NCBI GenBank assembly: GCA_035405785.1
Contig: DAONJS010000003.1
Location: 62,001 to 126,000 of the forward strand
DNA: 64,000 bases
Direction: 5' to 3'
Origin: BPGX01 sp035405785
Lineage (GTDB): Bacteria; Bacteroidota; Bacteroidia; B-17B0; Aurantibacillaceae
Shown: positions 8,289-16,086 of the stretch, one piece after another
How the letters are laid out: each line of letters starts with the position of its first letter
Numbering within the stretch: position 1 is the first letter of the stretch
The notes under the pieces: generated by a model
Told to the model about the DNA's origin: nothing
What the model saw: only the letters and a program-made list of their open reading frames with translations
The model's database searches: none
Position numbers and translations under genes: made by a program

Positions 8289-9488
8289 TTACTGAAGTTT
8301 TTCAATGGCTGATTTAATTTGATTCATTGCCTTTTCTAGCAACTCTTCTGATGTTGCATAAGATATTCTAATATAATTATCATTACCAAATGCTGCACCC
8401 GGCACTAATGAAACTCTTGCTTCATCTAATAAATAAAAACACAAATCTGTTCCTGACTGAATAACTTTATCTTTATATCTTTTACCAAAAAGATTTGTAA
8501 CATCTGCAAATACATAAAATGCACCATCAGGATTATTAGCACGGATACCTTTAATATCTTTCAAATGATTTAATACCAAATCTCTTCTTTTTTGAAAAGT
8601 GCGAACCATTGGTTTTACATAAGTTTCAATATCTATTTCCATGGCTTTGTGCATGGCTTTTTGAGTAATACTACAAGTAGCAGAGGTAAATTGTCCTTGA
8701 ATTTTGTCGCATGCTTGTGCTAACCATTTTGGTCCTGCTAAAATTCCACCACGCCAGCCCGTCATAGCGTATCCTTTTGAAACACCATTGATGATGATAA
8801 CTCTTTCTGAAATACTTTCAAATTGTGCTAAACTATAATGTTTTCCTACATAATTGATGTGCTCGTATATTTCATCACTAATTACATAAATTTGTGGATA
8901 TTTTTCTAAAACTTTTGCCCATTCTGCTAATTCTTGTTGTGAATAAACGCTACCAGTAGGATTAGAAGGAGAACTGAAAATGATAAGTTTAGTTTTTGGA
9001 GTAATATGTTTTTCAAGTTCTTCTGCAGAAAGTTTGAAATTATTATCAATAGATGTTTGAACAATTACTGGCTTAGCGTCAATAAGTTTTAAAAATTCTG
9101 CATAAGTTACCCAGTAAGGTGCAGGAATTATTACTTCATCACCAGGATTTAATAAAGCAATATAAGCATTGGCAATGCTTTGTTTAGCACCAGTAGATAC
9201 AACTATTTGGTCAGGTGTAAAATGTAAATTGTTATCTCTTTTGAATTTTTCGCAGATGGCTTGACGAAGTTCTAAATAACCGGAAACAGCAGTATAGTGT
9301 GAAAAATTATTTTGAATGGCTTCAATTGCGGCTTGTTTGATGGGTTCAGGTGTGTCAAAGTCAGGTTCTCCTAAACTTAAATTGATGACTTGTATTCCTT
9401 GTTGATTTAATTCTCTACTTCTTCTTGACATTCCGATTGTGAGCGGTTCTTCAATACTTAAAACTTTTTGAGAAAGTGGTAGTTGCAT
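8289..9488 (-). CDS. Pyridoxal-phosphate aminotransferase, aspartate aminotransferase family (class I)
   Basis: This is a fold-type I PLP enzyme of 399 residues, closest in motifs to the thermophile-type (subgroup Ib) aspartate/prephenate aminotransferases. Signs are INLSLGEPDFDTPEPIK near residues 35-51, GAKQSIANAY (PLP phosphate region), FSSPSNPTGSVYS with the conserved Asn, SDEIYEHI with the PLP-contacting Asp and Tyr, and GVSKGYAMTGWRGG with the Schiff-base lysine. The substrate is probably aspartate/2-oxoglutarate, but related enzymes also act on other amino acids. It is the first gene of the operon with rfaE1 and menG; the upstream region is made of heptad repeats and no clear TAnnTTTG box is seen. 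Confidence 0.88.
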   Translation of the reverse strand: MQLPLSQKVLSIEEPLTIGMSRRSRELNQQGIQVINLSLGEPDFDTPEPIKQAAIEAIQNNFSHYTAVSGYLELRQAICEKFKRDNNLHFTPDQIVVSTGAKQSIANAYIALLNPGDEVIIPAPYWVTYAEFLKLIDAKPVIVQTSIDNNFKLSAEELEKHITPKTKLIIFSSPSNPTGSVYSQQELAEWAKVLEKYPQIYVISDEIYEHINYVGKHYSLAQFESISERVIIINGVSKGYAMTGWRGGILAGPKWLAQACDKIQGQFTSATCSITQKAMHKAMEIDIETYVKPMVRTFQKRRDLVLNHLKDIKGIRANNPDGAFYVFADVTNLFGKRYKDKVIQSGTDLCFYLLDEARVSLVPGAAFGNDNYIRISYATSEELLEKAMNQIKSAIEKLQ

Positions 9489-9527
9489 TTTAGAATTTTG
9501 GCGGTAAATTAAAGGAAATTATTTAAA

Positions 9528-9706
9528 AGTGAATAGTGAATAGTGAAAAATGAAAAGTGATGAGTGAAAAATGATGAGTGAAAAATGATGAGTGAAAAGT
9601 TAATATTGTTTAGTTTTGAATTTTAGTGTTTAGTTTTAATTTTTTAGTTATTTCAAATAATTAACTCAAAACTAAAAATTCACAACTAAAAACTAACAAC
9701 TAAATA
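9528..9706 (+). repeat. Composite heptanucleotide tandem repeat (AGTGAAN, then AGTTTTN and its complement)
   Basis: From 9528 to about 9600 the sequence is a degenerate array of period 7, reading AGTGAAT AGTGAAT AGTGAAA and so on. It is followed by AGTTTTN-type heptads (9598-9655) and by their complement AACTAAA/AACTAAC (9662-9706). The array fills the space between divergent genes. The same unit types recur at about 12478, 19295, 19485, 39391, 49372 and 51665. Confidence 0.85.
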
Positions 9707-9709
9707 TTG

Positions 9710-9717
9710 TATTTTTG
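9710..9717 (+). promoter_or_regulatory. -7 promoter box TATTTTTG of hemB
   Basis: TATTTTTG matches TAnnTTTG and ends 11 nt before the hemB ATG at 9729, which implies a very short leader. The -33 region is taken up by AACTAAA heptad repeats and has no TTTG. Confidence 0.5.
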
Positions 9718-9728
9718 TCCAAAAAATT

Positions 9729-10712
9729 ATGAAACTTAATATTCGCAGACCAAGAAGAAATAGAAAAAATGCAGTAATTAGAAATTTAGTTCAGGAAAAT
9801 TTTGTTTCGGTAAATGATTTAATTTATCCTTTGTTTGTAAGTAGTGAAGTAAAAGACAAACAAGAAATTTCATCAATGCCGGGTATTTATCGTTTTTCAA
9901 AAGATGCATTATTATTTGAAGTAGAAGAATGTTTGAAATTAGGATTATCTGCATTTGCATTGTTTCCGCACATTTCAGAAAATCTAAAAAATAATGAGGC
10001 ATCAGAAAGTTGGAATGATAAAGGATTATATTTATCTACAATAAGTTTATTGAAGAAAAATTTTCCAGAAGCATTTATTATTACTGATGTAGCAATGGAC
10101 CCATATAGTAATTATGGGCATGATGGTGTGGTAAAAGATAATGAGATATTAAATGATGAAACGCTTGAAATACTTGGAAAAATGGCTCTTGCACAAGCTC
10201 AGATAGGGGCAAATATGGTGGCACCAAGTGATATGATGGATGGTAGAGTAGGGTATATCAGAAAAATTTTAGATGAAAATGGATTTACAAATGTTTCAAT
10301 AATGGCCTACACAGCAAAATACGCAAGTGGTTTTTACGGTCCTTTTAGAGATGCATTAGATAGTGCCCCTAAATTTGGTGATAAAAAGACCTATCAAATG
10401 AATCCTGCAAATAGTCGTGAAGCATTGATAGAATTAGAATTAGACACATTGGAAGGTGCTGATATTGTAATGGTAAAACCAGCATTGTCTTATTTAGATA
10501 TTATTCATTTATTTAGACAAAATTCTAATTTACCTGTTGCGGCATACAATGTGAGCGGCGAATATGCTATGGTGAAAGCAGCGGGACAAAAAAATTGGAT
10601 AGATGAAAAAAGAGTAAGAGATGAAATTTTATTGAGTATTAAAAGAGCAGGTGCAGATATTATATTAACTTATTTTGCAAAAGAATGGGCAAAAGATAAT
10701 GTCCTTAAATGA
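9729..10712 (+). CDS. hemB: Delta-aminolevulinic acid dehydratase (porphobilinogen synthase)
   Basis: HemB condenses two 5-aminolevulinate molecules to porphobilinogen in tetrapyrrole synthesis. The protein of 327 residues is full length. The two active-site lysines are Lys197 (YTAKYASGFYGPFRDA) and Lys250 (VMVKPALSYLD). The metal site reads DVAMDPYSNYGHDG (residues 120-133): the cysteines of zinc-dependent enzymes are replaced by Ala and Asp, so this is the Zn-independent, Mg- or K-supported class. The start is supported by the TATTTTTG box just upstream and the standard N-terminus MKLNIRRPRRNRKN. It stands alone as a transcription unit, with a MITE-like element immediately downstream. Confidence 0.95.
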   Translation: MKLNIRRPRRNRKNAVIRNLVQENFVSVNDLIYPLFVSSEVKDKQEISSMPGIYRFSKDALLFEVEECLKLGLSAFALFPHISENLKNNEASESWNDKGLYLSTISLLKKNFPEAFIITDVAMDPYSNYGHDGVVKDNEILNDETLEILGKMALAQAQIGANMVAPSDMMDGRVGYIRKILDENGFTNVSIMAYTAKYASGFYGPFRDALDSAPKFGDKKTYQMNPANSREALIELELDTLEGADIVMVKPALSYLDIIHLFRQNSNLPVAAYNVSGEYAMVKAAGQKNWIDEKRVRDEILLSIKRAGADIILTYFAKEWAKDNVLK

Positions 10713-10727
10713 TTTTTTAGAAAATTC

Positions 10728-10882
10728 GTTACTATTCAGCACTAAAATGAAATGAACCACAATAGACACATAGAAAACATAGATTTTTACATAGAAATAT
10801 ACCGTATCAAAATTATGTGATTTTCTAATTTGTCCTTATGTGCCTATGTGGTGCAAAAGAATAAATGGTGCTGAATAGTAAC
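10728..10882. mobile_element. MITE-like element, copy 1 (155 bp, 15-bp terminal inverted repeats)
   Basis: The element is bounded by perfect 15-bp inverted repeats, GTTACTATTCAGCAC at 10728-10742 and GTGCTGAATAGTAAC at 10868-10882. It contains no coding potential. Its interior (for example AACCACAATAGACACATAG near 10755) matches the reverse complement of the element at 12568-12731 over almost its whole length. The two copies are therefore inverted with respect to each other. No clear target-site duplication is visible. Confidence 0.75.
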
Positions 10883-10960
10883 AAATATTCTTTGCGACCT
10901 TTGCGAAATACTTTGCATTCTTTGCGTGAAAAATATATCTCCTGAATAATAAAGAAAATT
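10883..10960. repeat. CTTTGCG-rich degenerate repeat next to MITE copy 1
   Basis: This holds several CTTTGCG/TTTGCGTG words and ends in TTCTTTGCGTGAAAAATATA followed by a CCTGAATAATAA half-end. Nearly the same string occurs at 25021-25057. It looks like a decayed relative of the same element family placed next to copy 1. Confidence 0.5.
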
Positions 10961-10979
10961 GTTTTGATAGTATAAAAAA

Positions 10980-11405
10980 TTATCCGTGAGAATATAGTCC
11001 TAATTTATTTCCTTCTGTATCTAAAATATAAGCCACATAACCACTCTGTTGGTCAATATATGTTTTTGCAATTGTGATTTTGCCATCTGGTAGTTTGTTT
11101 TTCAAAAGTGTTTTTGGCATTAGAATTTTACCTCCAAATTTTTCAACATTTTTCAAAACATTATCTATTCCTAATGAATTTACATCAAAGAATATAACAG
11201 AACCAAAAATCTTTTCATCAGTATCAGATACATCTCTTAATGCTCCTGTAATATCAAATGTTCCACCTCTTTTATTTACAAACACAGCATGCTGAATTCC
11301 GCCAAAAATCTGCATATCAAAAGCCACATCAAAAACATTTTCATAAAATGTTTTAGCTCTTTGCATATCTTTTACAGGTATTTCAAACCAACAAATAAGT
11401 TTCAT
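10980..11405 (-). CDS. VOC-family (glyoxalase/bleomycin-resistance-like) protein
   Basis: This is a 141-residue protein of the vicinal-oxygen-chelate superfamily, a metal-binding fold of two paired beta-alpha-beta-beta-beta modules. The N-terminal LICWFEIPVKDMQRAKTFYENVFDVAF is the classic opening of the subgroup of small stand-alone VOC proteins. The C-terminal IDQQSGYVAYILDTEGNKLGLYS carries the usual D-x-EGN-x-[IL]-G-L end. The true function (lyase, dioxygenase, resistance or regulatory) cannot be told. A TAACTTTG box on the same strand (complement of 11419-11426) lies just upstream. It sits in the islet between two inverted MITE-like elements, beside a LacI-type sensor gene transcribed the other way. 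Confidence 0.8.
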   Translation of the reverse strand: MKLICWFEIPVKDMQRAKTFYENVFDVAFDMQIFGGIQHAVFVNKRGGTFDITGALRDVSDTDEKIFGSVIFFDVNSLGIDNVLKNVEKFGGKILMPKTLLKNKLPDGKITIAKTYIDQQSGYVAYILDTEGNKLGLYSHG

Positions 11406-11418
11406 TTTTTTTTTATTG

Positions 11419-11426
11419 CAAAGTTA
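11419..11426 (-). promoter_or_regulatory. -7 promoter box TAACTTTG of the VOC gene
   Basis: CAAAGTTA on the plus strand reads TAACTTTG on the minus strand, matching TAnnTTTG, 13 nt before the ATG that ends at 11405. Confidence 0.45.
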
Positions 11427-11632
11427 ATGATTTTTGTGTTTATCAAATATGTAGTATATTTTAAGTTTTTGTGAAATTGTCTGCTACTAATTTAGGTTAC
11501 TAATTTTTGTGTTGTTTAATAGCAAATACATCTTGTAAAAATTCAAATTCATCTAAAACCGAATAACCTGCATTAAATCCATTAGTATAAAAAGTATGAT
11601 TTATACAAATCATTTCAATTATCCTTGCCCTG

Positions 11633-12478
11633 ATGAAAAGAAAAATCGCTATAGTTACATCTGACCTTGAGTATTTTAATGCCAGTATATGTATGGGTTT
11701 ATATAAAGAGTTTTTCAAAAGGAATTTTGATACACAAATTTATTTGACTTATGAAAATCCAGATAGAGAAAAGGAATTAGTTGAAAGTATTATTAAAGAT
11801 AAATCTATTGCTGGATTGATTATTTTTTCGTGTTTAAACAATTCCACATTTTATCAAGGTATTATTAAACAAATTTATATTCCTTGTGTATTTTTAGATA
11901 GATTGTTACCTTATTTAAGTCAGTGTAATTTTGTAACATCTGATAATTATGGTGGAGCAAAGAAAATTGGAGAGTTATTGATACAAAAAGGAGCAAAAAG
12001 CATTGCTTGCTTAAGTATGTTGAAAGAAATCTCTATAAGTACAATTGAAGATAGAGTAAATGGTTTTAGAGATAGTCATAATGATAATACAATTGTAAAT
12101 TGTTTTAGAGAAGAATTAGCGTACAATGATACTTTTACAAGTATGAAAATGGTATTACAAAAATGGGAAGAGAAAAGTTCTTTTCCTGATGCTATTTTTG
12201 CAACGAATCACCTTATCATCAATGCTTTTATCACACTTACTCAACAAAATGACAAATGGAAAAAACTTTCTCAAAATACCATTTTATCTTGTTTTGATAA
12301 TTTGCCTTATTTTGATTGGTTAAAAAAGCCCATAATTTCAGCAGAGCAGACCATTCAGGAATATGTAAATTACACTACTGCAATTTTATTGCGTAGAATT
12401 GAGAATCCAAAATTATTAGATAAGCACGCAAATATCATTTTACCTGTAAAAATAATTGATAGAACTATTAAAAATTAA
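11633..12478 (+). CDS. LacI/periplasmic-binding-like sensor protein without a DNA-binding domain
   Basis: The protein (281 residues) resembles only the effector-binding part of LacI/GalR regulators. It opens directly with KRKIAIVTSDLEYFNASICMGLY, where LacI proteins have the first strand after the hinge. It continues with AGLIIFSCLNN, IPCVFLDRLLP, VTSDNYGGAKKIGELLIQKGAKSIACL, RVNGFRD and PDAIFATNHLIINAF, all in family order. The roughly 55-residue helix-turn-helix and hinge are missing. In the same frame upstream I read IQIISIILAL before the ATG, with no HTH-like sequence. There is no signal peptide, so a secreted binding protein is unlikely. It may be a truncated regulator or a ligand-sensing partner. 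It is the plus-strand gene of the MITE-bracketed islet. Confidence 0.7.
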   Translation: MKRKIAIVTSDLEYFNASICMGLYKEFFKRNFDTQIYLTYENPDREKELVESIIKDKSIAGLIIFSCLNNSTFYQGIIKQIYIPCVFLDRLLPYLSQCNFVTSDNYGGAKKIGELLIQKGAKSIACLSMLKEISISTIEDRVNGFRDSHNDNTIVNCFREELAYNDTFTSMKMVLQKWEEKSSFPDAIFATNHLIINAFITLTQQNDKWKKLSQNTILSCFDNLPYFDWLKKPIISAEQTIQEYVNYTTAILLRRIENPKLLDKHANIILPVKIIDRTIKN

Positions 12479-12521
12479 TAGTTTAGTTTTTAGTTTTTAG
12501 TTTTTAGTTTTGAGTTAAAGA
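12478..12521 (+). repeat. AGTTTTN heptanucleotide array
   Basis: AGTTTTT repeats in phase with period 7 right after the sensor-gene stop, ending AGTTTTG AGTTA. It is the same unit class as the arrays at 9600, 39420, 49440 and 51665. Confidence 0.7.
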
Positions 12522-12567
12522 TAAAAGAGGAGAGAGAATTTTTTTAATTACAGAAATTTCAGAGAAT

Positions 12568-12731
12568 GTTACTATTCAGCACCATATATTCTTTTTGCAC
12601 CACATAGTCACAATAGAGCACATTAGAAAAGCACATATTTCTATTAAAGCATATTCTCCTATGTGAAAATCTATGTGTTCTATGTGTCTATTGTGGTTCA
12701 TATCAGATGATTTTATTACCTGAATAGTAAC
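12568..12731. mobile_element. MITE-like element, copy 2 (164 bp, inverted relative to copy 1)
   Basis: It begins GTTACTATTCAGCAC (12568-12582) and ends CCTGAATAGTAAC (12719-12731). Read on the minus strand it matches copy 1 at 10728-10882 nearly throughout, including AACCACAATAGACACATAG, the TTTTCTAAT centre and CTATGTGGTGCAAAA. Small indels give the 9-bp length difference. It has no open reading frame. Confidence 0.75.
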
Positions 12732-12746
12732 GAAAGTTTAAAGTGG

Positions 12747-13529
12747 TTAAAGAGAATTTACTTTCAATGCCTGATGAATATAATCAAAGGTTGAAAGTAT
12801 TTCGGGTTTGCCATCAATAATAGCAATATCATGTTCAAAATGAGCACTTGGTTTTTTATCTGATGTAACAATTGTCCACCCATCTGATAATTGCTGAACT
12901 TTGTATTTACCAAAGTTTATCATTGGCTCAATGGCTAAGACCATTCCATTTTTAATAGGATAACCATTGCCAGGATGCCCGAAATTAGGTACTTCTGGTT
13001 CTTCGTGTAAATTTTTTCCCAGCCCGTGTCCAACAAGAGCACGAACTACTGAAAAACCATTTTCTTCTGCATGTGTTTGTATAGCATGGCCTATATCTCC
13101 AATTCTATTACCCACTACTGCCTGTTCTATTCCTAACATTAAACATTCATAAGTAACCTGAACTAATTTTTTTATTTCAGGTTTTACGGGATCAATCATA
13201 AATGTATAAGCATGGTCTCCGTAAAAACCATTTTTTTTCACCCCACAATCAATTGATACAATATCTCCTTCTTTGAATGGTGTATTTCCTGGAATACCAT
13301 GAACAACTACTTCATTGACTGAAATGCATAAAGTGGCAGGATAGCCATTATACCCCTTAAATCCCGGAATACCGCCATTGTCACGAATAAATTCTTCTGC
13401 TAATTTATCTAATTGTTTAGGAATAGCACCTGCTTTTACCATAGGTGCAAGATAACCAAGTGTTTTTGAAACAAGTAAGGCGGCTTCTCTGATGAGTTCA
13501 ATTTCTTCTTTTGTTTTTAAGTAAATCAT
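12747..13529 (-). CDS. map: Type I methionine aminopeptidase
   Basis: The enzyme removes N-terminal methionine from nascent proteins. The 260-residue length is normal for bacterial type Ia. The five metal ligands are recognisable: Asp94 (SIDCGVKKNG), Asp105 (YGDHAYTF), His168 (LVGHGLGKNLHEEP), Glu201 (LAIEPMINFG) and Glu232 (SAHFEHDIAI). His78 in VVVHGIP is the conserved active-site histidine. It is the third gene of a minus-strand cluster behind phosphoglycerate mutase and a HAD phosphatase, with 26 nt to the upstream gene. The MITE-like copy 2 begins 15 nt beyond its stop. Confidence 0.95.
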   Translation of the reverse strand: MIYLKTKEEIELIREAALLVSKTLGYLAPMVKAGAIPKQLDKLAEEFIRDNGGIPGFKGYNGYPATLCISVNEVVVHGIPGNTPFKEGDIVSIDCGVKKNGFYGDHAYTFMIDPVKPEIKKLVQVTYECLMLGIEQAVVGNRIGDIGHAIQTHAEENGFSVVRALVGHGLGKNLHEEPEVPNFGHPGNGYPIKNGMVLAIEPMINFGKYKVQQLSDGWTIVTSDKKPSAHFEHDIAIIDGKPEILSTFDYIHQALKVNSL

Positions 13530-13555
13530 TGATTTTTGTTGAGTGATTTATAAAT

Positions 13556-14011
13556 TTATTTTTTACCAAAAAGTCGTTTGAAAAAAGAAGGTTTTTTGTA
13601 ATTGTAATGTGCTTCTGGATCAGTGAGTATATGCTGAAAATCCCCCCCTTCTGGATGAAGCATTTGCCATACTTTGCTCCAACCGGGAAATCCTCCTAAA
13701 TTTCTATCATCTATAAAAATATCTACATTTAATTTTCTTGGAGTATCTGGACTCCATTCTTCGTCAGGAAAATTTTTATTCACAGCATAAAACTCTACAC
13801 CATTTTGTCTGCAAAATTCTACTGCTTCATCCAAAAGATGACCAGTTCGTATTGTCCATAGAATCAATTTGTGTCCTTTGGCCTGCAATGCTTTCAAAGT
13901 AGCAAAAGCAAAGAGCATTTCTTTTCCAATCTTTGGATAAGCATGTTCTACAATAGTTCCATCAAAATCAACTGCTATAATTTTGGATGTGGATGTTTTT
14001 TGTGCATCCAT
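13556..14011 (-). CDS. HAD-superfamily phosphatase, BT0820-like
   Basis: This is a 151-residue cytosolic protein of the haloacid-dehalogenase fold. The catalytic motif I is IAVDFDGTIVEHAYP (Asp nucleophile and acid/base Asp two residues on). A KLILWTIRTG segment follows, and VDIFIDDRNLGG provides the acidic motif IV. The strings match a small family typified by Bacteroides thetaiotaomicron BT0820; its physiological substrate is not known to me. It lacks a cap domain, so a macromolecular or unusual substrate is possible. It starts 2 nt after the phosphoglycerate mutase stop, so co-expression is very likely. Confidence 0.75.
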   Translation of the reverse strand: MDAQKTSTSKIIAVDFDGTIVEHAYPKIGKEMLFAFATLKALQAKGHKLILWTIRTGHLLDEAVEFCRQNGVEFYAVNKNFPDEEWSPDTPRKLNVDIFIDDRNLGGFPGWSKVWQMLHPEGGDFQHILTDPEAHYNYKKPSFFKRLFGKK

Positions 14012-14013
14012 AG

Positions 14014-14619
14014 TTATAGATTTTTTACAGACAAGATATTTAGATTAGAATCTAATTCATAAACTCGTGGAATAGCAGTACCTAATTCAAAATTAAGTAT
14101 TTGTTCAGGTGTCATTTTTTCTAAATGCATAATTAATGCTCTTAAACTATTGCCGTGTGCTACAATTAAAATGTTTTTGTTTTGTTTTATGAGCGGAAGA
14201 ATGTTTTGTTCAAAGTACGGTATAACACGATTAGCGGTGTCTTTCAAACTTTCTCCATTTGGAGGTGGCACATCATAACTGCGTCTCCATATTTTTACCT
14301 GTTCTTCACCAAACTTTTGTCTTGCTTCATCTTTATTCATTCCTTGTAAATCGCCATACATTCTTTCATTCAGTGCTTGATTAGAGTGAATGGGTATATT
14401 TTTTTGATGGATTTTATCTAATATAATGTTTAATGTTTGTTGTGCTCTTTGTAAAGCCGAAGTAAAGGCAACATCAAATTTGTAATTGGATAATTTTTGT
14501 GCGGCATTTTCTGCTTCTTTAATACCATTTTCTGAAAGAGGCACATCAATCCATCCTGTAAATCTGTTTTCTAAATTCCATTGACTTTGACCGTGTCTTA
14601 CAAGAACTAATGTACTCAT
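14014..14619 (-). CDS. gpmA: 2,3-bisphosphoglycerate-dependent phosphoglycerate mutase
   Basis: This glycolytic enzyme interconverts 3- and 2-phosphoglycerate. The start is placed at the ATG of MSTLVLVRHGQSQWN (14619), because a TATCTTTG promoter box lies at 14638-14645, inside any longer frame from 14715. The RHG motif with the phosphorylated histidine is at residues 8-10. ENRFTGWIDVPLSENG, ERMYGDLQGMNKDEA, the SYDVPPPNGESL loop and the second histidine in AHGNSLRAL are all typical of dPGM. At 201 residues it is shorter than the E. coli enzyme (about 250), mainly at the C-terminus, as in many Bacteroidota. It heads the operon with the HAD phosphatase and map. Confidence 0.9.
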   Translation of the reverse strand: MSTLVLVRHGQSQWNLENRFTGWIDVPLSENGIKEAENAAQKLSNYKFDVAFTSALQRAQQTLNIILDKIHQKNIPIHSNQALNERMYGDLQGMNKDEARQKFGEEQVKIWRRSYDVPPPNGESLKDTANRVIPYFEQNILPLIKQNKNILIVAHGNSLRALIMHLEKMTPEQILNFELGTAIPRVYELDSNLNILSVKNL

Positions 14620-14637
14620 ATTAATTATATTTTTGGG

Positions 14638-14645
14638 CAAAGATA
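14638..14645 (-). promoter_or_regulatory. -7 promoter box TATCTTTG of the gpmA-HAD-map operon
   Basis: CAAAGATA on the plus strand reads TATCTTTG on the minus strand, 18 nt upstream of the chosen gpmA ATG. It decides the start codon of gpmA. Confidence 0.55.
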
Positions 14646-14770
14646 GTAAATTGATAATAATGTAAATTTGGTAAAATTCGTGAATTAGTGGTAAAAGGTA
14701 TTTTAAATTATTCAATTGATTTTTTTTAAATTAAAAATATCAATAAAAAATTTATTGCTATAAAATTATC

Positions 14771-14778
14771 TACTTTTG
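14771..14778 (+). promoter_or_regulatory. -7 promoter box TACTTTTG of the metallophosphoesterase gene
   Basis: TACTTTTG matches TAnnTTTG and ends only 9 nt before the ATG at 14788, so the transcript would start at or within a few nucleotides of the start codon. A TTG at 14776 lies inside the box and cannot be the start. Confidence 0.5.
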
Positions 14779-14787
14779 CCGATTGAT

Positions 14788-16074
14788 ATGATAATACGAT
14801 TGGCTTTATTTTTTGGAATTATTGCATTGGTAGAATTTTATTTTTATCAGGCATTAAAAACAATTGCTCCTGAAAGATTTCATAAAATTATCTGGATTCT
14901 TCAAATTATCTGGATTCTATTGATAATCGGCACAATAATTTTGTTATATTTTTACAGACCGCATCAATGGAATGATGTGTTTAGAATAATTCTTTCAATG
15001 ATTGTTATCATTGAGTTTTCAAAATTATTTGGAAGTATATTCATGTTATTAGATGATATCAGAAGAGGAATTTTATTTGTATTGCAAAGATTTTTTACAA
15101 ATAATGTAAATGTTTCCAACAATACATTAACAGGTATTTCCCGTTCAGAATTTTTTTCGCAATTAGCAATGATTTTTACATTTATTCCTTTTGCTGGATT
15201 TGTTTATGGAATAGTGAGAGGTGGATATAAATACAAGATTCACCAAGTTAAATTAAATTATCCTGAATTTCCAGAAAGTTTTTCAGGATTAAAAATTGTT
15301 CAAATTTCAGATTTACATTTAGGTTCTTTTTTTAATACAAAGCCAGTTGAAAAAATTGTTGAGTTGGTTATGAATGAAAAACCTGATATTATATTTTTTA
15401 CAGGAGATTTAGTGAATAATTTGGCTGATGAAGCTATTCCTTATGTTCCTGTTTTATCAAAACTTAAAGCACCATTAGGTGTGTATTCAATTTTAGGGAA
15501 TCATGATTATGGAGATTATGTGCATTGGGATTCTCTTGAAGAAAAACAAAATAACTTAAAACAACTAATAGCAATTCAACAAAAAATGGGTTGGTATATT
15601 TTATTAAATGAAAACAGAGTACTTGAAAAGAATGGTGAAAAAATTGCAATTATTGGTGTAGAAAATTGGGGAGGGAATTTGCATTTTCCAAGATATGGAA
15701 AATTAGATTTAGCATATAAAGGCACTGAAGATATACCTTTTAAAATTTTACTTTCACATGATCCATCGCATTGGGATTTGGAAGTATCTCAAAAGTATAA
15801 AGATATTCAACTCACATTAAGTGGGCATACACACGGTTTTCAGTTTGGTATAGAAAGCAAAGTATTAAAGTTTAGTCCCGTTCAATGGGTCTATAAACAC
15901 TGGGCTGGTTTGTATGAGAAAAAAGTTGATGTACAATTAGCATCGAAAGATAAAATGATATTTCCAAAAAATAATGTTCAACATTTATATGTAAACAGAG
16001 GAGCAGGATTTATTGGTTATCCCGGACGACTGGGTATCTGGCCTGAAATTACGGTGATAGAAATCAAACGATAA
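14788..16074 (+). CDS. Membrane-anchored metallophosphoesterase (YkuE/LpxG-like)
   Basis: The N-terminal 150 residues hold about four hydrophobic membrane segments (for example MIIRLALFFGIIALVEFYFY and IIWILQIIWILLIIGTIILLYFY). A calcineurin-like phosphodiesterase domain follows. The di-metal motifs are in order: QISDLHLG, FFTGDLVNN, ILGNHDYGDY, LLSHDPSHW and SGHTHGFQFG. The architecture matches membrane metallophosphoesterases such as YkuE and the LpxG type of UDP-2,3-diacylglucosamine hydrolase, but the substrate is not determinable here. I use ATG 14788 (428 residues) because the alternative TTG lies within the promoter box. It converges with nadB, 12 nt apart. Confidence 0.85.
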   Translation: MIIRLALFFGIIALVEFYFYQALKTIAPERFHKIIWILQIIWILLIIGTIILLYFYRPHQWNDVFRIILSMIVIIEFSKLFGSIFMLLDDIRRGILFVLQRFFTNNVNVSNNTLTGISRSEFFSQLAMIFTFIPFAGFVYGIVRGGYKYKIHQVKLNYPEFPESFSGLKIVQISDLHLGSFFNTKPVEKIVELVMNEKPDIIFFTGDLVNNLADEAIPYVPVLSKLKAPLGVYSILGNHDYGDYVHWDSLEEKQNNLKQLIAIQQKMGWYILLNENRVLEKNGEKIAIIGVENWGGNLHFPRYGKLDLAYKGTEDIPFKILLSHDPSHWDLEVSQKYKDIQLTLSGHTHGFQFGIESKVLKFSPVQWVYKHWAGLYEKKVDVQLASKDKMIFPKNNVQHLYVNRGAGFIGYPGRLGIWPEITVIEIKR

Positions 16075-16086
16075 AGAATAAAATAC

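Noticed and set aside
10883..10979. Small coding gene after hemB
   Set aside because: No frame with a plausible start and length; the sequence is decayed repeat.
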